From positions 4,607,001-4,671,000 of the forward strand of contig NZ_CP108393.1 in assembly GCF_035961655.1 (NCBI RefSeq): 64,000 nucleotides of DNA. Reading direction: 5' to 3'. A program made the translations under genes and the position numbers. Origin of the DNA: Streptomyces sp. NBC_01317. Its GTDB lineage: Bacteria > Actinomycetota > Actinomycetes > Streptomycetales > Streptomycetaceae. This document shows positions 24,681-33,671 of the stretch, one piece after another. The notes under the pieces are model-generated. The model was not told where the DNA came from, did no database searches, and was given only the letters and a program-made list of their open reading frames with translations. Every line of letters starts with the position of its first letter. The stretch's first letter is position 1.

Positions 24681-25263
24681 ATCCGCCGCCGGCACCCATC
24701 TGCGCGGCGACGAGACGGCCGTCAAGATCCTGGTCGCGGGCCATTTCGGGGTCGGCAAGACGACGTACGTGAAAACGTTGTCGGCCATCCGTCCCCTGCT
24801 CACCGAGGAGTTGATGACCACCGCGAGCGAGGGCACCGACGACCTCAGCGGGGTGCCGGGCAAGACCACGACGACGGTCGCGATGGACTTCGGGCGGCTC
24901 TCGCTCAGCGACGACCTGGTGCTGTACCTGTTCGGGGCCCCCGGGCAGGAACGCTTCTGGTCCGTTGTGGCGGACCTGTCGCGCGGCGCCCTCGGCGCGC
25001 TCGTGCTGGCCGACACCCGAAAGCTCGGGGACAGTTACCCGGTCCTGGGGCTGATGGAGGACCTCGGCCTGCCGTACGCGGTCGTGGTCAACCTCTTCGA
25101 CGGCGCGCCCACGTACGAACTCCCGCAGCTCCGGGACGCGATGGACCTCGCGCCCGAGACGCCGCTGGTGATCTGTGACGCCCGCGACCACGCGAGCGCC
25201 AAGAACGCGCTCGTCGAACTGGTCACCCACCTCCTCACCCTGACCCCGGAGCCCGCACGATGA
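24658..25263 (+). CDS. cvnD: Small GTPase CvnD
   Basis: A 201-residue MglA/Rab-like GTPase: P-loop GHFGVGKTTYVK, switch region ASEGTDDLSGVPGKTTTTVAMDFG, G3-like FGAPGQERFW (DxxG replaced by GAPGQ, usual in this family), and VVVNLFDGAP as the G4 equivalent. The start TTG at 24658 overlaps cvnC by 23 nt. It would act as the molecular switch of the conservon. Confidence 0.9.
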   Translation: MLDSKRFESAAGTHLRGDETAVKILVAGHFGVGKTTYVKTLSAIRPLLTEELMTTASEGTDDLSGVPGKTTTTVAMDFGRLSLSDDLVLYLFGAPGQERFWSVVADLSRGALGALVLADTRKLGDSYPVLGLMEDLGLPYAVVVNLFDGAPTYELPQLRDAMDLAPETPLVICDARDHASAKNALVELVTHLLTLTPEPAR

Positions 25264-26735
25264 GCACGCCCGTCACCCCGGACTCTGCCCCGGCCGCCGC
25301 CCCGGACGCACCCGCGGCCCTTCCCGCGCCCGCGAGCCCCTCTGCGTCCGCGGCCCCGCCCGCGCCCGCGACCCCGCCCGCGTCCGCGATCCTGTCCGCG
25401 CCCGTGCCCCTCGCTCCTGACTCCCTCATGCCCGGCGACTCCCCGGCCTCCGTCCCGATCCAAGTCCCCTCCGGTGGCTGCCCGTTCGCCGCGCGGGCTT
25501 CGGCCGGCGCGCTGGGTGAACTCCCGCGCATCCACGGGGCGGAGTTCACCGCCGACCCGCACGCCACGTACGACAAGCTCCGCGCGCAGGGCCCGATCGT
25601 GCCGATCGAGATCGCCGAAGGGATGTACGGGTACCTCACCACCACGTACCGCGCCGCCCTCCACCTCCTGCGCAACACCCCCGACAAGTTCGCGAAGGAC
25701 CCCCGTCATTGGGTGGCGCTGCGCACCGGACAGGTCCCTCCCGGCACCCCCTCCGCGGCCATGATGGAGCCGCGCGACAACGCGCTGTGGATGGACGGCA
25801 TGCCGCACACCCGGCTTCGCAAGTCCATCACCGACACCCTGGACCTGATCGACACCCACGCCCTGGTGGCGACGGTGAGCCGGATCGCCGACACCCTCAT
25901 CGACGCGATGGCGCGGCGCCCGGAGTTCGACCTCGTGGCCGACTTCTCCGACCCGCTGCCGATGCAGGTGCTCATCGAGCTGTTCGGCTGCCCGCCCGAC
26001 CTCGGCCGCAGGATCATCGAAGCGATCGGCCGCCTCTTCGACGCCGGGGCGGACGCGGCGGAGGCCAGCGCCGAGGTCGCCACGGCCTGCCTGGAACTGA
26101 CCCGCCTCAAGCGCGCCGAGCCCGGCAGCGACGCCACCTCCTGGCTGATCGCCCACCCGGCCCAGCTGACCGACGTCGAGATGATCCAGCAGATCCTCCT
26201 CGTCGTCGGCGCCGCCACCACCCCCAGCTCGAACCTCATCGCCAACGCCCTGCTGCTGATGATCGACGACGAGCGGTTCAGCGGCAGTGTGTACGAAGGG
26301 GTCCACTCGGTCTCCGAGGCGATGGACCAGGTGCTCTGGGAGGACCCGCCCCTCGCCAACTACTCGCCGCTGTACGCCCGCAGGGCGGAGACGTACGAAG
26401 GGGTACGGCTGGAGCCCGGCGTCCCGATCCTGGTGAGCTTCGCCGCCGCCAACTCCGACCCCGCCCTCAACCACGCCACCCACCGGCGCGCCGGCAACCG
26501 CGCGCACCTCGCGTTCAGCGCCGGTGTCCACGGCTGCCCGGCGCCCGACCTGGCGGGCATCATCACCGAGACCGCGGTCGAGCGTGTCCTCGACCGGCTC
26601 CCGGACCTCAGGCTGTCCTGCGACCGCAAGGACCTGACCCGCAGGCCCGGCACCTTCCACTCCGGCTGGACCGCCCTACCCGTGGTCCACACCGCCGTGG
26701 TTCCCCTCTCCGCACCACACCATGGAGTGCATTGA
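25260..26735 (+). CDS. CYP157-like cytochrome P450 lacking ExxR
   Basis: A 491-residue P450 encoded in the conservon by an ATGA overlap with cvnD. The first 75 residues are an Ala/Pro-rich low-complexity extension. The haem loop HLAFSAGVHGCPAP has Cys426. In the K helix the normally invariant ExxR is replaced by QVLW (357-360, context MDQVLWEDPP), and the I-helix acid/Thr pair is weak (GAATTPSSN). Loss of ExxR is a known feature of the CYP157 family, which occurs in Streptomyces conservons. The substrate and activity are unknown. Confidence 0.88.
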   Translation: MSTPVTPDSAPAAAPDAPAALPAPASPSASAAPPAPATPPASAILSAPVPLAPDSLMPGDSPASVPIQVPSGGCPFAARASAGALGELPRIHGAEFTADPHATYDKLRAQGPIVPIEIAEGMYGYLTTTYRAALHLLRNTPDKFAKDPRHWVALRTGQVPPGTPSAAMMEPRDNALWMDGMPHTRLRKSITDTLDLIDTHALVATVSRIADTLIDAMARRPEFDLVADFSDPLPMQVLIELFGCPPDLGRRIIEAIGRLFDAGADAAEASAEVATACLELTRLKRAEPGSDATSWLIAHPAQLTDVEMIQQILLVVGAATTPSSNLIANALLLMIDDERFSGSVYEGVHSVSEAMDQVLWEDPPLANYSPLYARRAETYEGVRLEPGVPILVSFAAANSDPALNHATHRRAGNRAHLAFSAGVHGCPAPDLAGIITETAVERVLDRLPDLRLSCDRKDLTRRPGTFHSGWTALPVVHTAVVPLSAPHHGVH

Positions 26736-28015
26736 TGGACGCCCAGCCCACCCCCGGCCCCACCTCCGCCCCCGCCGCCGGCTGCCCCTTCCGCATCGAC
26801 CCCGCCGCGTCGGACATCCACGCCGAGGCCGCCGCGCTCCGCGCCGGCGGTCCCGCCGTCCAGGTGGAGCTGCCCGGCGGGGTGGTGGCGTGGTCGGTCA
26901 CCGAGACCGCGCTGGCGAAGCGGCTCCTCACCGACGACCGGGTGTCCAAGGACGCGCACCAGCACTGGCCGGCGTACATCCGCGGGGAGATATCCGAGGG
27001 GTGGCCGCTGCGCCTGTGGGTGGACGTACGCAACGCCCTGACCGCGTACGGCGACGAGCACACGCGGCTCCGCAGGCTCATCGGCCCCGCGTTCAGCGCC
27101 CGCCGGGTCCGCGCGCTCACGCCCGCGATCGAGGGCATCGTGGCGGAACTGCTGGACGAGCTGGCCGCGTTGCCCGCAGGACCGGAGGGGTACGTCGACC
27201 TGCGCGCCCGGTTCGCCTGGCTGCTGCCCCTCCGGGTGGTCAACACGCTCCTCGGGGTGCCGGAGGAGATGCACGAGGCGTTCCGCACCACGATGGGCGG
27301 CCTGTTCGCCACCGACCACACCCCGGAAGAGGCCGTCGCGGGAGTGGTCGCGGCGTACGAGCAGATGGCGGCCCTCGTCGCCGTCAAGCAGCTCCATCCG
27401 GGGGAGGACGTCACCAGCGACCTCGTCAACGCGAAGGATGACGAGACGGGTACGGGCCTGGCCCAACAGGAACTGCTCGACACGCTGTTGCTCCTGATCG
27501 GGGCCGGCCACGAGACGACCGTCAATCTCCTCGACCACGCGATCGCCGATCTCCTCGACAACCCCGAGCAGTTGGCGAGCGCGAAGGACGGCCGGGTCCC
27601 CTGGGGCGACGTGGTGGAGGAGTCGCTCCGCCACCAGGCGCCCCTCGCGAGCATGCTGATGCGGTTCGCCGTCACGGACATCGAGGACGAGGAGAGCGGC
27701 CTGACGTTCCGTCAGGACGAGCCGATCGTCATGAACTACGGCGCCATGGGCCGCGATCCGGCGGTGCACGGGGACGACGCGGAGAGCTTCGACATCACCC
27801 GTACCACCCGCAAGGAACACCTGGCCTTCGGCTACGGCGTGCACTACTGCCTCGGCGCCGAACTGGCCCGCGTGGAGGCGAAGATCGCGCTGTCCGCGCT
27901 GTTCGACCGCTTCCCGGACCTGACCCTCGCCGTGCCGGCCGCCGAGCTGCGCCCGCAGGAGTCGTTCATCTCCAACGGCCACCGCGAACTGCCGGTCCAC
28001 CTCACGGGGCGCTGA
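26735..28015 (+). CDS. Cytochrome P450 (CYP154-like), end of conservon
   Basis: A 426-residue P450 with all canonical motifs: I helix GAGHETTVNL, K helix ExxR at Glu296-Arg299 (EESLRHQAP), haem loop HLAFGYGVHYCLGAELAR with Cys372. It overlaps the preceding P450 by one base (TGATG), so both belong to the conservon transcript. CYP154 enzymes commonly accompany CYP157 in such operons and oxidise small hydrophobic or polyketide compounds. Electron-transfer partners are not encoded nearby. Confidence 0.92.
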   Translation: MDAQPTPGPTSAPAAGCPFRIDPAASDIHAEAAALRAGGPAVQVELPGGVVAWSVTETALAKRLLTDDRVSKDAHQHWPAYIRGEISEGWPLRLWVDVRNALTAYGDEHTRLRRLIGPAFSARRVRALTPAIEGIVAELLDELAALPAGPEGYVDLRARFAWLLPLRVVNTLLGVPEEMHEAFRTTMGGLFATDHTPEEAVAGVVAAYEQMAALVAVKQLHPGEDVTSDLVNAKDDETGTGLAQQELLDTLLLLIGAGHETTVNLLDHAIADLLDNPEQLASAKDGRVPWGDVVEESLRHQAPLASMLMRFAVTDIEDEESGLTFRQDEPIVMNYGAMGRDPAVHGDDAESFDITRTTRKEHLAFGYGVHYCLGAELARVEAKIALSALFDRFPDLTLAVPAAELRPQESFISNGHRELPVHLTGR

Positions 28016-28041
28016 GCCCGCGCCGGGCCGTCAGTTGGGCC

Positions 28042-28851
28042 TCAGCGGGCCAGGGAGGTGGCGTCGCCCATGACCACCACGGGGTGCCGGGCCGGATCGA
28101 GGGTGCGCAGCAGCTTCTTCATGTGCGCCTCGGAGAGGCTGACGCAGCCGTGGGTCGGGCCGCCGTGGTCGACGTGGAACCAGATGCCGCCTCCCTTCGA
28201 ACCGCCCAGGGGCCGCGTCCAGTCGAGCGGGGTGCGGCCCGGCTGCCGGTTGTAGTTGATGGCGACGACGTAGTCGAAGGAGCCCGCGAGCGGTTCACCC
28301 TCGAAGCCGGTCCCGCCGATGGTGAAGGCGCCGGAGCGGTCGTACGGGAGTTTCGTGCCCGGGTCCTTGAGCCGGCCGCCCGCGTCGGTGAGGCCGAACA
28401 CCCCGATGGGCGAGTGCAGGTCACCGGCCAGGTGGTGGTCGGTCCAGCCGCGCAGGGCGTTGTGCGCGGCCCAGGTGGCACCGGCCCGCCAGCCGGCCGG
28501 GGTGCGTTCGTACAGCACCACGTCCGAGCGCGGTGAGGTCTTGCCCGCGCCGGTGACCACGACGACCTGGCGGGCGTCCGGCGGCACGTCGGCCAGGGTC
28601 CGGGGGCCGAGGCCGGGCAGTTCGCGGGGGAGCGCCTCGGCGGTGGGCGCGGGGGCGGCGGGGGACCCCGGGGCGTTCTTGGCGGCGGTGGTGGCGGGCG
28701 GAGGGGACGGCTGGTCGCGCGCCCCGGCGGTCCCACCGCAGCCGGTCACGGCGGCGAGGGTGAGGGCGGTGACGGCGGTGAGGGCGAGCACGTGGAGGCC
28801 GGGGCGTACGCGGGGACGTATGCGCGGGCGGGCGGCGGGTATCGCGGGCAT
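28042..28851 (-). CDS. Lipoprotein L,D-transpeptidase-like (YkuD) protein
   Basis: A 269-residue secreted lipoprotein. The signal peptide ends in a lipobox AAVTGC with Cys38, followed by a Ser/Pro/Thr/Ala-rich linker. The C-terminal catalytic domain has the YkuD signature HVDHGGPTHGCVSL (His226, His234, Cys236). These enzymes form 3-3 cross-links in peptidoglycan or attach proteins to it. It converges on the P450 gene (an imperfect stem GCTGAG/CTCAGC lies at 28011-28046) and is followed on this strand by an unrelated sigma-factor locus upstream. Confidence 0.88.
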   Translation of the reverse strand: MPAIPAARPRIRPRVRPGLHVLALTAVTALTLAAVTGCGGTAGARDQPSPPPATTAAKNAPGSPAAPAPTAEALPRELPGLGPRTLADVPPDARQVVVVTGAGKTSPRSDVVLYERTPAGWRAGATWAAHNALRGWTDHHLAGDLHSPIGVFGLTDAGGRLKDPGTKLPYDRSGAFTIGGTGFEGEPLAGSFDYVVAINYNRQPGRTPLDWTRPLGGSKGGGIWFHVDHGGPTHGCVSLSEAHMKKLLRTLDPARHPVVVMGDATSLAR

Positions 28852-28947
28852 GGGTGGGAGCTACCTTTCGCGGCCGGTGGGTCGGCAGGCAGAGGGGGAG
28901 AGGGGGAGAGGGGGGAAGAGGGGGGAAGGCGGGGGGAGTGCGGTCGG

Positions 28948-29847
28948 TCAGCCGGCTTGGCCGTCCGGGGAGCGGGTGGAGCCGGTCGTGTGGACGACTG
29001 CCCGGGTCAGGATCTTCTCGACGACGAGGAACGTCGACGCCGAGGCGTTCTTCAGGCAGATGAACGCGTCCACCGCGACCAGCGTGTGGTGGTCGGTGGT
29101 GCGGGCCAGGCCCCAGGCGGTCAACTCCTGGTCGCCGCCGAGCAGCTGGCAGCTCTTGCCGGGCCGGACGGGCTTGTCGAAGTTGAACGTCTTCTTCCCG
29201 AGGGGGGCGTGCGGCTTGTTCGTCTCCTGGAAGGCGATCACCACGCCGTCCTCGCCGAGCGGGGACACCGGCGCGCACGCGAACACACCGGTGACCAGGT
29301 CCGGGCAGGTGTCCCGGGCCACCACGGGCTGATTGGTGACGAAGTCGGCGGCCGACGGCGCCTTGGGCCGCACGCTCCCCGAGCTCCACCCGGCGGAGAG
29401 GGCCAGTTTCAGTCCGAGGTCGGGGAAGCCGGTGAACGGCGTGCCGGGGGAGGATGTGGGCGACGACGTGGGGGCGTGGGTGGGGGGCCGGGACATCGGG
29501 CCGCCGGACTCCGAAGGGCCCCCGTGCAGGGACGACCCGAGGGGAGCGGGCGGGGCCGAGGACGCGTCGGGGGCGAACGGCCGCAGGAACGTGACGAGTA
29601 CGGCCACCGCCGCGACACCCGTCACGACCGCCCCCAGCGCGGCACGGCGCTGTCGTCGCCGCACCACACGGCGGCGCACCTGAACCATCCGCCCGGCGGG
29701 CGCGCCGAGGTGCGGGGTGGCGCGCTCCAGGAGGATCCGCAGTTCGTGGTCTTCGTGTTCTTGGTGCTCTTCGTGTTCTTTGGCGCGTACGGGGCGAGTC
29801 GCGTCGCGATCGCCGGAGCCGTACCCCTCAGAGTGTCGGCGCGTCAC
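28948..29847 (-). CDS. Membrane partner of ECF sigma factor (putative anti-sigma)
   Basis: A 299-residue single-pass membrane protein. A charged His/Glu-rich N-terminus (AKEHEEHQEHEDHELRILLE) is followed by a basic stretch RRRVVRRRQRR, one membrane helix (about 70-90), a Ser/Pro/Thr-rich stalk and an extracellular domain with several Cys residues. The start overlaps the stop of the sigma-factor gene (29844-29847), so the pair is coupled. No zinc anti-sigma motif is present; the role as anti-sigma is inferred only from position. Confidence 0.72.
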   Translation of the reverse strand: MTRRHSEGYGSGDRDATRPVRAKEHEEHQEHEDHELRILLERATPHLGAPAGRMVQVRRRVVRRRQRRAALGAVVTGVAAVAVLVTFLRPFAPDASSAPPAPLGSSLHGGPSESGGPMSRPPTHAPTSSPTSSPGTPFTGFPDLGLKLALSAGWSSGSVRPKAPSAADFVTNQPVVARDTCPDLVTGVFACAPVSPLGEDGVVIAFQETNKPHAPLGKKTFNFDKPVRPGKSCQLLGGDQELTAWGLARTTDHHTLVAVDAFICLKNASASTFLVVEKILTRAVVHTTGSTRSPDGQAG

Positions 29848-30392
29848 CGGTCACCCCTCTCGGCCGGTGCCGGTGCCGGGGAAGGCGCCCGTACGGACGC
29901 GGGCGAAGCCGTCGGCACCGCCAACCGCCCGCGCAGCACACGCATCGCCTTGGCGGCCTGGCTCTTGACCGTGCCGGGCCGGCAGTCCAGCACCTTCGCC
30001 GTCTCCTCGACGCTCAGATCCTCGAAGTACCGCAGCACGATCACCGCCCGCTGCCGGGCCGGCAGCCGCCGTACCGCCAAGGCCAGCGAGTGCTCCAGGT
30101 CGACCGCCGCGAAGACGTCGGCGGCCGTCACCTCCGGCAGGTCGTCGTGCGGCACCTCGCTCCGCCAGCGTCGCTGGCGCCAGGACGCGGAGGTGTTGAC
30201 CAGGGCCTTCCGTACGTACGCCTCCGGATTCTCGTCGGCGATACGCGGCCACTTGGGCCACACCTTGGCCAGGACCGTCTGCAACAGGTCCTCCGCCAGG
30301 TGCGCGTCGCCCGTCAGCAACCAGGCGACCCGCAGCAGCCGGGGCCCACGCGCGGTGACGAACTCCTCGAAGTCCCGCGTCGACCCCGTCAC
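29844..30392 (-). CDS. SigE-type ECF RNA polymerase sigma factor
   Basis: A 182-residue ECF sigma factor. Region 2 reads FVTARGPRLLRVAWLLTGDA then HLAEDLLQTVLAKVWPKWPRI; region 4 reads RLPARQRAVIVLRYFEDLSV then EETAKVLDCRPGTVKSQAAKA. This wording is typical of the actinobacterial SigE family of SigE70-like ECFs (LTGD-HLAEDLLQ). It is co-transcribed with a downstream membrane protein. The GTG at 30392 gives the usual family length. Target promoters are unknown. Confidence 0.92.
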   Translation of the reverse strand: MTGSTRDFEEFVTARGPRLLRVAWLLTGDAHLAEDLLQTVLAKVWPKWPRIADENPEAYVRKALVNTSASWRQRRWRSEVPHDDLPEVTAADVFAAVDLEHSLALAVRRLPARQRAVIVLRYFEDLSVEETAKVLDCRPGTVKSQAAKAMRVLRGRLAVPTASPASVRAPSPAPAPAERGDR

Positions 30393-30508
30393 CGCCCGGT
30401 CCTTGCCATCGCACCTCTGTCCATGACTGTTCCTTCACATCCTGGTCAACCGGGTGGGAAAGCGATCCGGTTGCCCAGGGAGATCCAGGTCACAGCGAGG
30501 CGCCCGCC

Positions 30509-31711
30509 TCAGCCCGTACGCGTACCGGCGCCTGTGTCCGTACGTTCCCCCGCCGCCGGAAACCCGTGCGCGCGGGCCCCGGCCACCACGGCCAGCACCG
30601 GCAGCAGGAGGAACAGGACGCTCCAGGGGAAGGACCCGGACCCGAGGCGGTCGAGGAGGACGCCACCGACGACCCCGCCGCCCGCCATGGCCGCGTTCCA
30701 CAGCGTGACGAGCATGGCCTGCGCGGCATCCGCCTCGTCGCCGCCCGCGTCGCCCACCGCTGTCTGGAGGAGCGTCGGGGCGCCGCCCCAGCCGAGGCCC
30801 CACAGCGTCACGGCGGCGTAGACGGCGGCGGGGCTGCCGGCGGCGACGGCCAGGACGGTGGCCGCGACGGCGAACAGGACCGTGGAGGCGAGGGTCAGCG
30901 CCCGCAGCCGCCGGTGGATGTGGACGCCCACGATCCAGATGCTCAGGAGGGAGGCGGCTCCGAAGACCAGGAGCACCACGTCGGTGGAGCCGCCCATGCC
31001 GAGCCGGTCGAGGAATGTGGCGATGTACGTGTAGAGGACGGTGTGGGCCAGGACGAGGACGAGTGTGACGAACAGGACCGGTGCCACCCCGGGCAGCGCA
31101 AGGGTCCGCAGGACGGGCGTCCGGCCCTCCCGCCGCTGCCCCGGCCGGTCGGGGACGGCGACGGCGATCCAGCCGAGCAGGACGACGGCCAGCACCGTCA
31201 TCACCGAGAACGTCACCCGCCACCCGACCGCGTCGCCGAGGAAGGTCCCGGCGGGGACGCCCAGGGACAGCGCGACCGGGATGCCGGTCATGACGATCGC
31301 GATCGCCCGGCCCTGGAGGTGGGCGGGCGCGAGGCGGCGCGCGTACCCGGCGAGCAGCGCCCAGGCGAGCCCGGCGGCCACTCCCGCGACAAACCGGGCG
31401 GCCATGGTCAGGGGGTAGTTCGCCGAGACGGCGGTGACGGTGTTGGCGGCGGCGAACCCGGCCGTCGCCGCCAACAGCAGCCGCTTGCGCCGCCATCCGG
31501 CGGTGGCGGCGGAGAGCGGGATCGCGGTGGTGGCGGTGCCGATCGCGTAGATGGTGACGGACTGCCCCATGGCGGACTCGCCGACGCCGAGGTCCGTGCT
31601 CATGGCGGGCAGGAGGCCCGCGGGCAGCGTCTCGGTCAGGCTGGTGACGAAGACGGCGGTGGCCAGGGCGAGGAGGGCGGGCAGCGGGAGGCGCGCGGTG
31701 GTGTGGGGCAT
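30509..31711 (-). CDS. MFS drug-efflux-type transporter (DHA1)
   Basis: A 400-residue, twelve-helix permease of the DHA1 type. The N-terminal signature TETLPAGLLPAMSTDLGVGE and the motif GWRRKRLLL between helices 2 and 3, plus MTGIPVALSLGVPAGTFLGD (motif C region) indicate a proton-coupled exporter. It is divergent from a small MerR-type regulator with a perfect palindrome between, suggesting repression or activation by that regulator in response to the exported compound. Confidence 0.9.
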   Translation of the reverse strand: MPHTTARLPLPALLALATAVFVTSLTETLPAGLLPAMSTDLGVGESAMGQSVTIYAIGTATTAIPLSAATAGWRRKRLLLAATAGFAAANTVTAVSANYPLTMAARFVAGVAAGLAWALLAGYARRLAPAHLQGRAIAIVMTGIPVALSLGVPAGTFLGDAVGWRVTFSVMTVLAVVLLGWIAVAVPDRPGQRREGRTPVLRTLALPGVAPVLFVTLVLVLAHTVLYTYIATFLDRLGMGGSTDVVLLVFGAASLLSIWIVGVHIHRRLRALTLASTVLFAVAATVLAVAAGSPAAVYAAVTLWGLGWGGAPTLLQTAVGDAGGDEADAAQAMLVTLWNAAMAGGGVVGGVLLDRLGSGSFPWSVLFLLLPVLAVVAGARAHGFPAAGERTDTGAGTRTG

Positions 31712-31726
31712 GCTGCGTATGCTCGA

Positions 31727-31748
31727 ACCCTCACATTGATGTGAGGGT
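31727..31748. promoter_or_regulatory. 22-bp perfect palindrome, MerR/MFS operator
   Basis: ACCCTCACAT and its exact complement ATGTGAGGGT flank TG, in the gap between the divergent MFS and MerR genes. On the MFS strand a TTGACC -35-like hexamer (31746-31751) overlaps the palindrome end, the arrangement expected for MerR-type control. Confidence 0.75.
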
Positions 31749-31789
31749 CAACTGAGAACGCGAACGCGACGAGATGTGAGGCCGATCAC

Positions 31790-32176
31790 GTGCGTATCGG
31801 AGAGCTTTCTGAACGCACCGGCACCCCGCGCCGGTTGCTGCGCTACTACGAGGAGCAGGGACTGATCGTCGCGGGCCGCTCGCCGAACGGCTATCGCGCG
31901 TACGACGCGTACAACGTCGACCGGGTGATGCAGATCAGGGGCCTGCTCGACGCGGGCCTGCCGACCCGGATCATCAAGCAGATCCTCCCCTGCCTGGACA
32001 AACCCCGCGTCATCCACTTCCCCGACGCCACCCCGGAGATGCTGGCCACGCTGGAACGCGAACGGGACCGCATGACGGCCCGCATCACCTGCCTGACCCG
32101 CAACAGGGACGCGGTCGCGGAGTACTTGGCGGAGGTACGGGGGAACGCGGCGCCGACGACGGGGACCGGGGCGTGA
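31790..32176 (+). CDS. MerR-family regulator
   Basis: A 128-residue MerR protein: MRIGELSERTGTPRRLLRYY followed by EEQGLIVAGRSPNGYRAYD is the winged-helix DNA-binding domain; a coiled dimerisation helix (ERERDRMTARITCLTRNRDA) follows. One Cys (CLDKP) and one late Cys are not arranged as a metal site, so a drug or redox ligand is more likely. Divergent from the MFS exporter it probably controls. Confidence 0.9.
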   Translation: MRIGELSERTGTPRRLLRYYEEQGLIVAGRSPNGYRAYDAYNVDRVMQIRGLLDAGLPTRIIKQILPCLDKPRVIHFPDATPEMLATLERERDRMTARITCLTRNRDAVAEYLAEVRGNAAPTTGTGA

Positions 32177-32195
32177 GCCCTTCCTACTCGCTCAC

Positions 32196-32549
32196 CTACT
32201 GCGGCCGTTGGCCGAGAACACAGAACTCGTTACCCTCCGGATCTGCCAGGACGACCCACGTTTGATCACCCTGACCGATGTCGACCCGCCGCGCGCCGTG
32301 AGCGACCAGGCGAGCCACTTCGGCGTCCTGGTCGTCGGGCCGGAAGTCGAGATGCAGCCGGCTCTTGGACTCCTTGGCCTCCTCGATCCGGACGAAGTCG
32401 ATCCCCGGGACACGATCGGGCGCCGGCCGGATCTCGAACTCGTCGTCGGAGGTGTACACCACGACCCAGCCGAGAGCGTCGGCCCACCACTGCCCCAGGG
32501 CCGCCGGATCCACCGAGTGGACGATGACTTGTTCCCATTCCAAGGTCAT
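32196..32549 (-). CDS. VOC-family (glyoxalase-like) protein
   Basis: A 117-residue vicinal-oxygen-chelate fold protein: DPAALGQWWADALGWVVVYT, LHLDFRPDDQDAEVARLVAH and VVLADPEGNEFCVL are the standard repeats. Metal-ligand positions (His in LHLDF, Glu in GNEFCVL) are present. Members act as dioxygenases, glyoxalases or antibiotic-binding proteins; the substrate cannot be told. TAAGCT ends 6 nt before the ATG on this strand. Confidence 0.88.
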   Translation of the reverse strand: MTLEWEQVIVHSVDPAALGQWWADALGWVVVYTSDDEFEIRPAPDRVPGIDFVRIEEAKESKSRLHLDFRPDDQDAEVARLVAHGARRVDIGQGDQTWVVLADPEGNEFCVLGQRPQ

Positions 32550-32590
32550 CGGACGAGCTTAGACCGGCCAGGGTTTTCACGACCAGGGGA

Positions 32591-32621
32591 TTGTTTCTCC
32601 CCTAGGGGGAGGCGCGAAGGT
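32591..32621 (+). promoter_or_regulatory. MerR-class promoter with 19-bp spacer
   Basis: TTGTTT (32591-32596) and GAAGGT (32616-32621) are separated by 19 nt carrying the dyad CTCCCC-TAG-GGGGAG. A stretched spacer with a central dyad is the hallmark of MerR-controlled promoters. The start codon is 6 nt after the -10, so autoregulation of a leaderless message is likely. Confidence 0.6.
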
Positions 32622-32627
32622 GGGGGA

Positions 32628-33581
32628 ATGGACGGCGGCGCACTCCACTCGATCGGCGAACTGGCCCGGCGGACCGGGCTCACGGTCAAGACCATCCGGT
32701 TCTACTCCGATCGCGGGATCGTGGCGCCCGCACGACGCAGCCCCGCCGGCCACCGCTTGTACGGCACCGACGCCGTCGCCCGTCTGGCCCTCGTACGGAC
32801 CCTGCGTGACCTGGGGCTGGGCCTTCCCACGATCCGGAAGGTCCTGGAACGTGAACTGTCGCTGCCCGAGGTCGCCGCCGCGCACGCGGAGGCGCTGGCG
32901 GTACGGATCCGTGTCCTGCGGCTGCGGCGCGCGGTGCTGACGGCGGTGGCCGAACGCGGCACCATCCCTGAGGAGTTGGATCTGATGCACCAGTTGGCCA
33001 CGCTGTCCGAGGACGAACGGCGGCGGCTCATAGGCGAGTTCCTCGAGGCGGTCTTCGGCGCTCCTGACACCGGGCCGCCCGTGTTCGCCGCGGCCGCGCG
33101 CTCGATGACCCCCGAAATGCCCGACAGCCCGAGTACGGAACAGCTGCGGGCCTGGGTGGAGTTGGCCGAGCTGTCCCAGGACGAGGGCTTCCGCGCGCAC
33201 CTGCGGCGGCTGGCCGAGGACGACATCGCGGAAGGTACGGGGAGGGCCACCCCGCTTCCCCGCCCGGGTCTGGTCGCCGCCGTCCTGGACCGGGTCCGCC
33301 CCGCCCTCGCGGCGGCCGTCGACGCCGCCGCGCCGCGGGCGGACCCGGTCGTGGCCGCGCTCACGGCCCACTACGCGCACGTCCTCGGCCGCCCCGATGA
33401 CGCCGTCCTCCGGGAACGGCTGCTGACCCGCCTGGAGCGCGTGAACGATCCCCGCCGGGAGCGGTACGGCCGGCTGGTCGCCGTGATCAACGGCTGGCCG
33501 GCACCGGAGAGTCCGGCCCCCGCGCTCGGCTGGGCCGTCACCGCCTTGCGCGCGCGGCGTGAGGGGGTGGGAGTCCGCTGA
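32628..33581 (+). CDS. MerR-family regulator with long C-terminal domain
   Basis: A 317-residue MerR protein. HSIGELARRTGLTVKTIRFY then SDRGIVAPARRSPAGHRLYG is the DNA-binding domain (residues 6-50), followed by a dimerisation helix and a C-terminal all-helical domain of about 170 residues of the TipA-S/unknown ligand-binding type. Its own promoter carries a MerR-like dyad. No adjacent gene is an obvious target, so self-regulation or a distant target is likely. Confidence 0.87.
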   Translation: MDGGALHSIGELARRTGLTVKTIRFYSDRGIVAPARRSPAGHRLYGTDAVARLALVRTLRDLGLGLPTIRKVLERELSLPEVAAAHAEALAVRIRVLRLRRAVLTAVAERGTIPEELDLMHQLATLSEDERRRLIGEFLEAVFGAPDTGPPVFAAAARSMTPEMPDSPSTEQLRAWVELAELSQDEGFRAHLRRLAEDDIAEGTGRATPLPRPGLVAAVLDRVRPALAAAVDAAAPRADPVVAALTAHYAHVLGRPDDAVLRERLLTRLERVNDPRRERYGRLVAVINGWPAPESPAPALGWAVTALRARREGVGVR

Positions 33582-33671
33582 CACCGTGCGGCTCCGGTAC
33601 GGGGGCGACGACCTGCTCGTATCGGTACGGGGGCGGAGACCTGCCCGTATCTGTGAATCCCCCCGCCCCCG

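Noticed and set aside
19122..28015. Tetracycline or polyketide biosynthetic cluster around otrA and the P450s
   Set aside because: No polyketide synthase, cyclase, NRPS or terpene genes; the P450s belong to the conservon.
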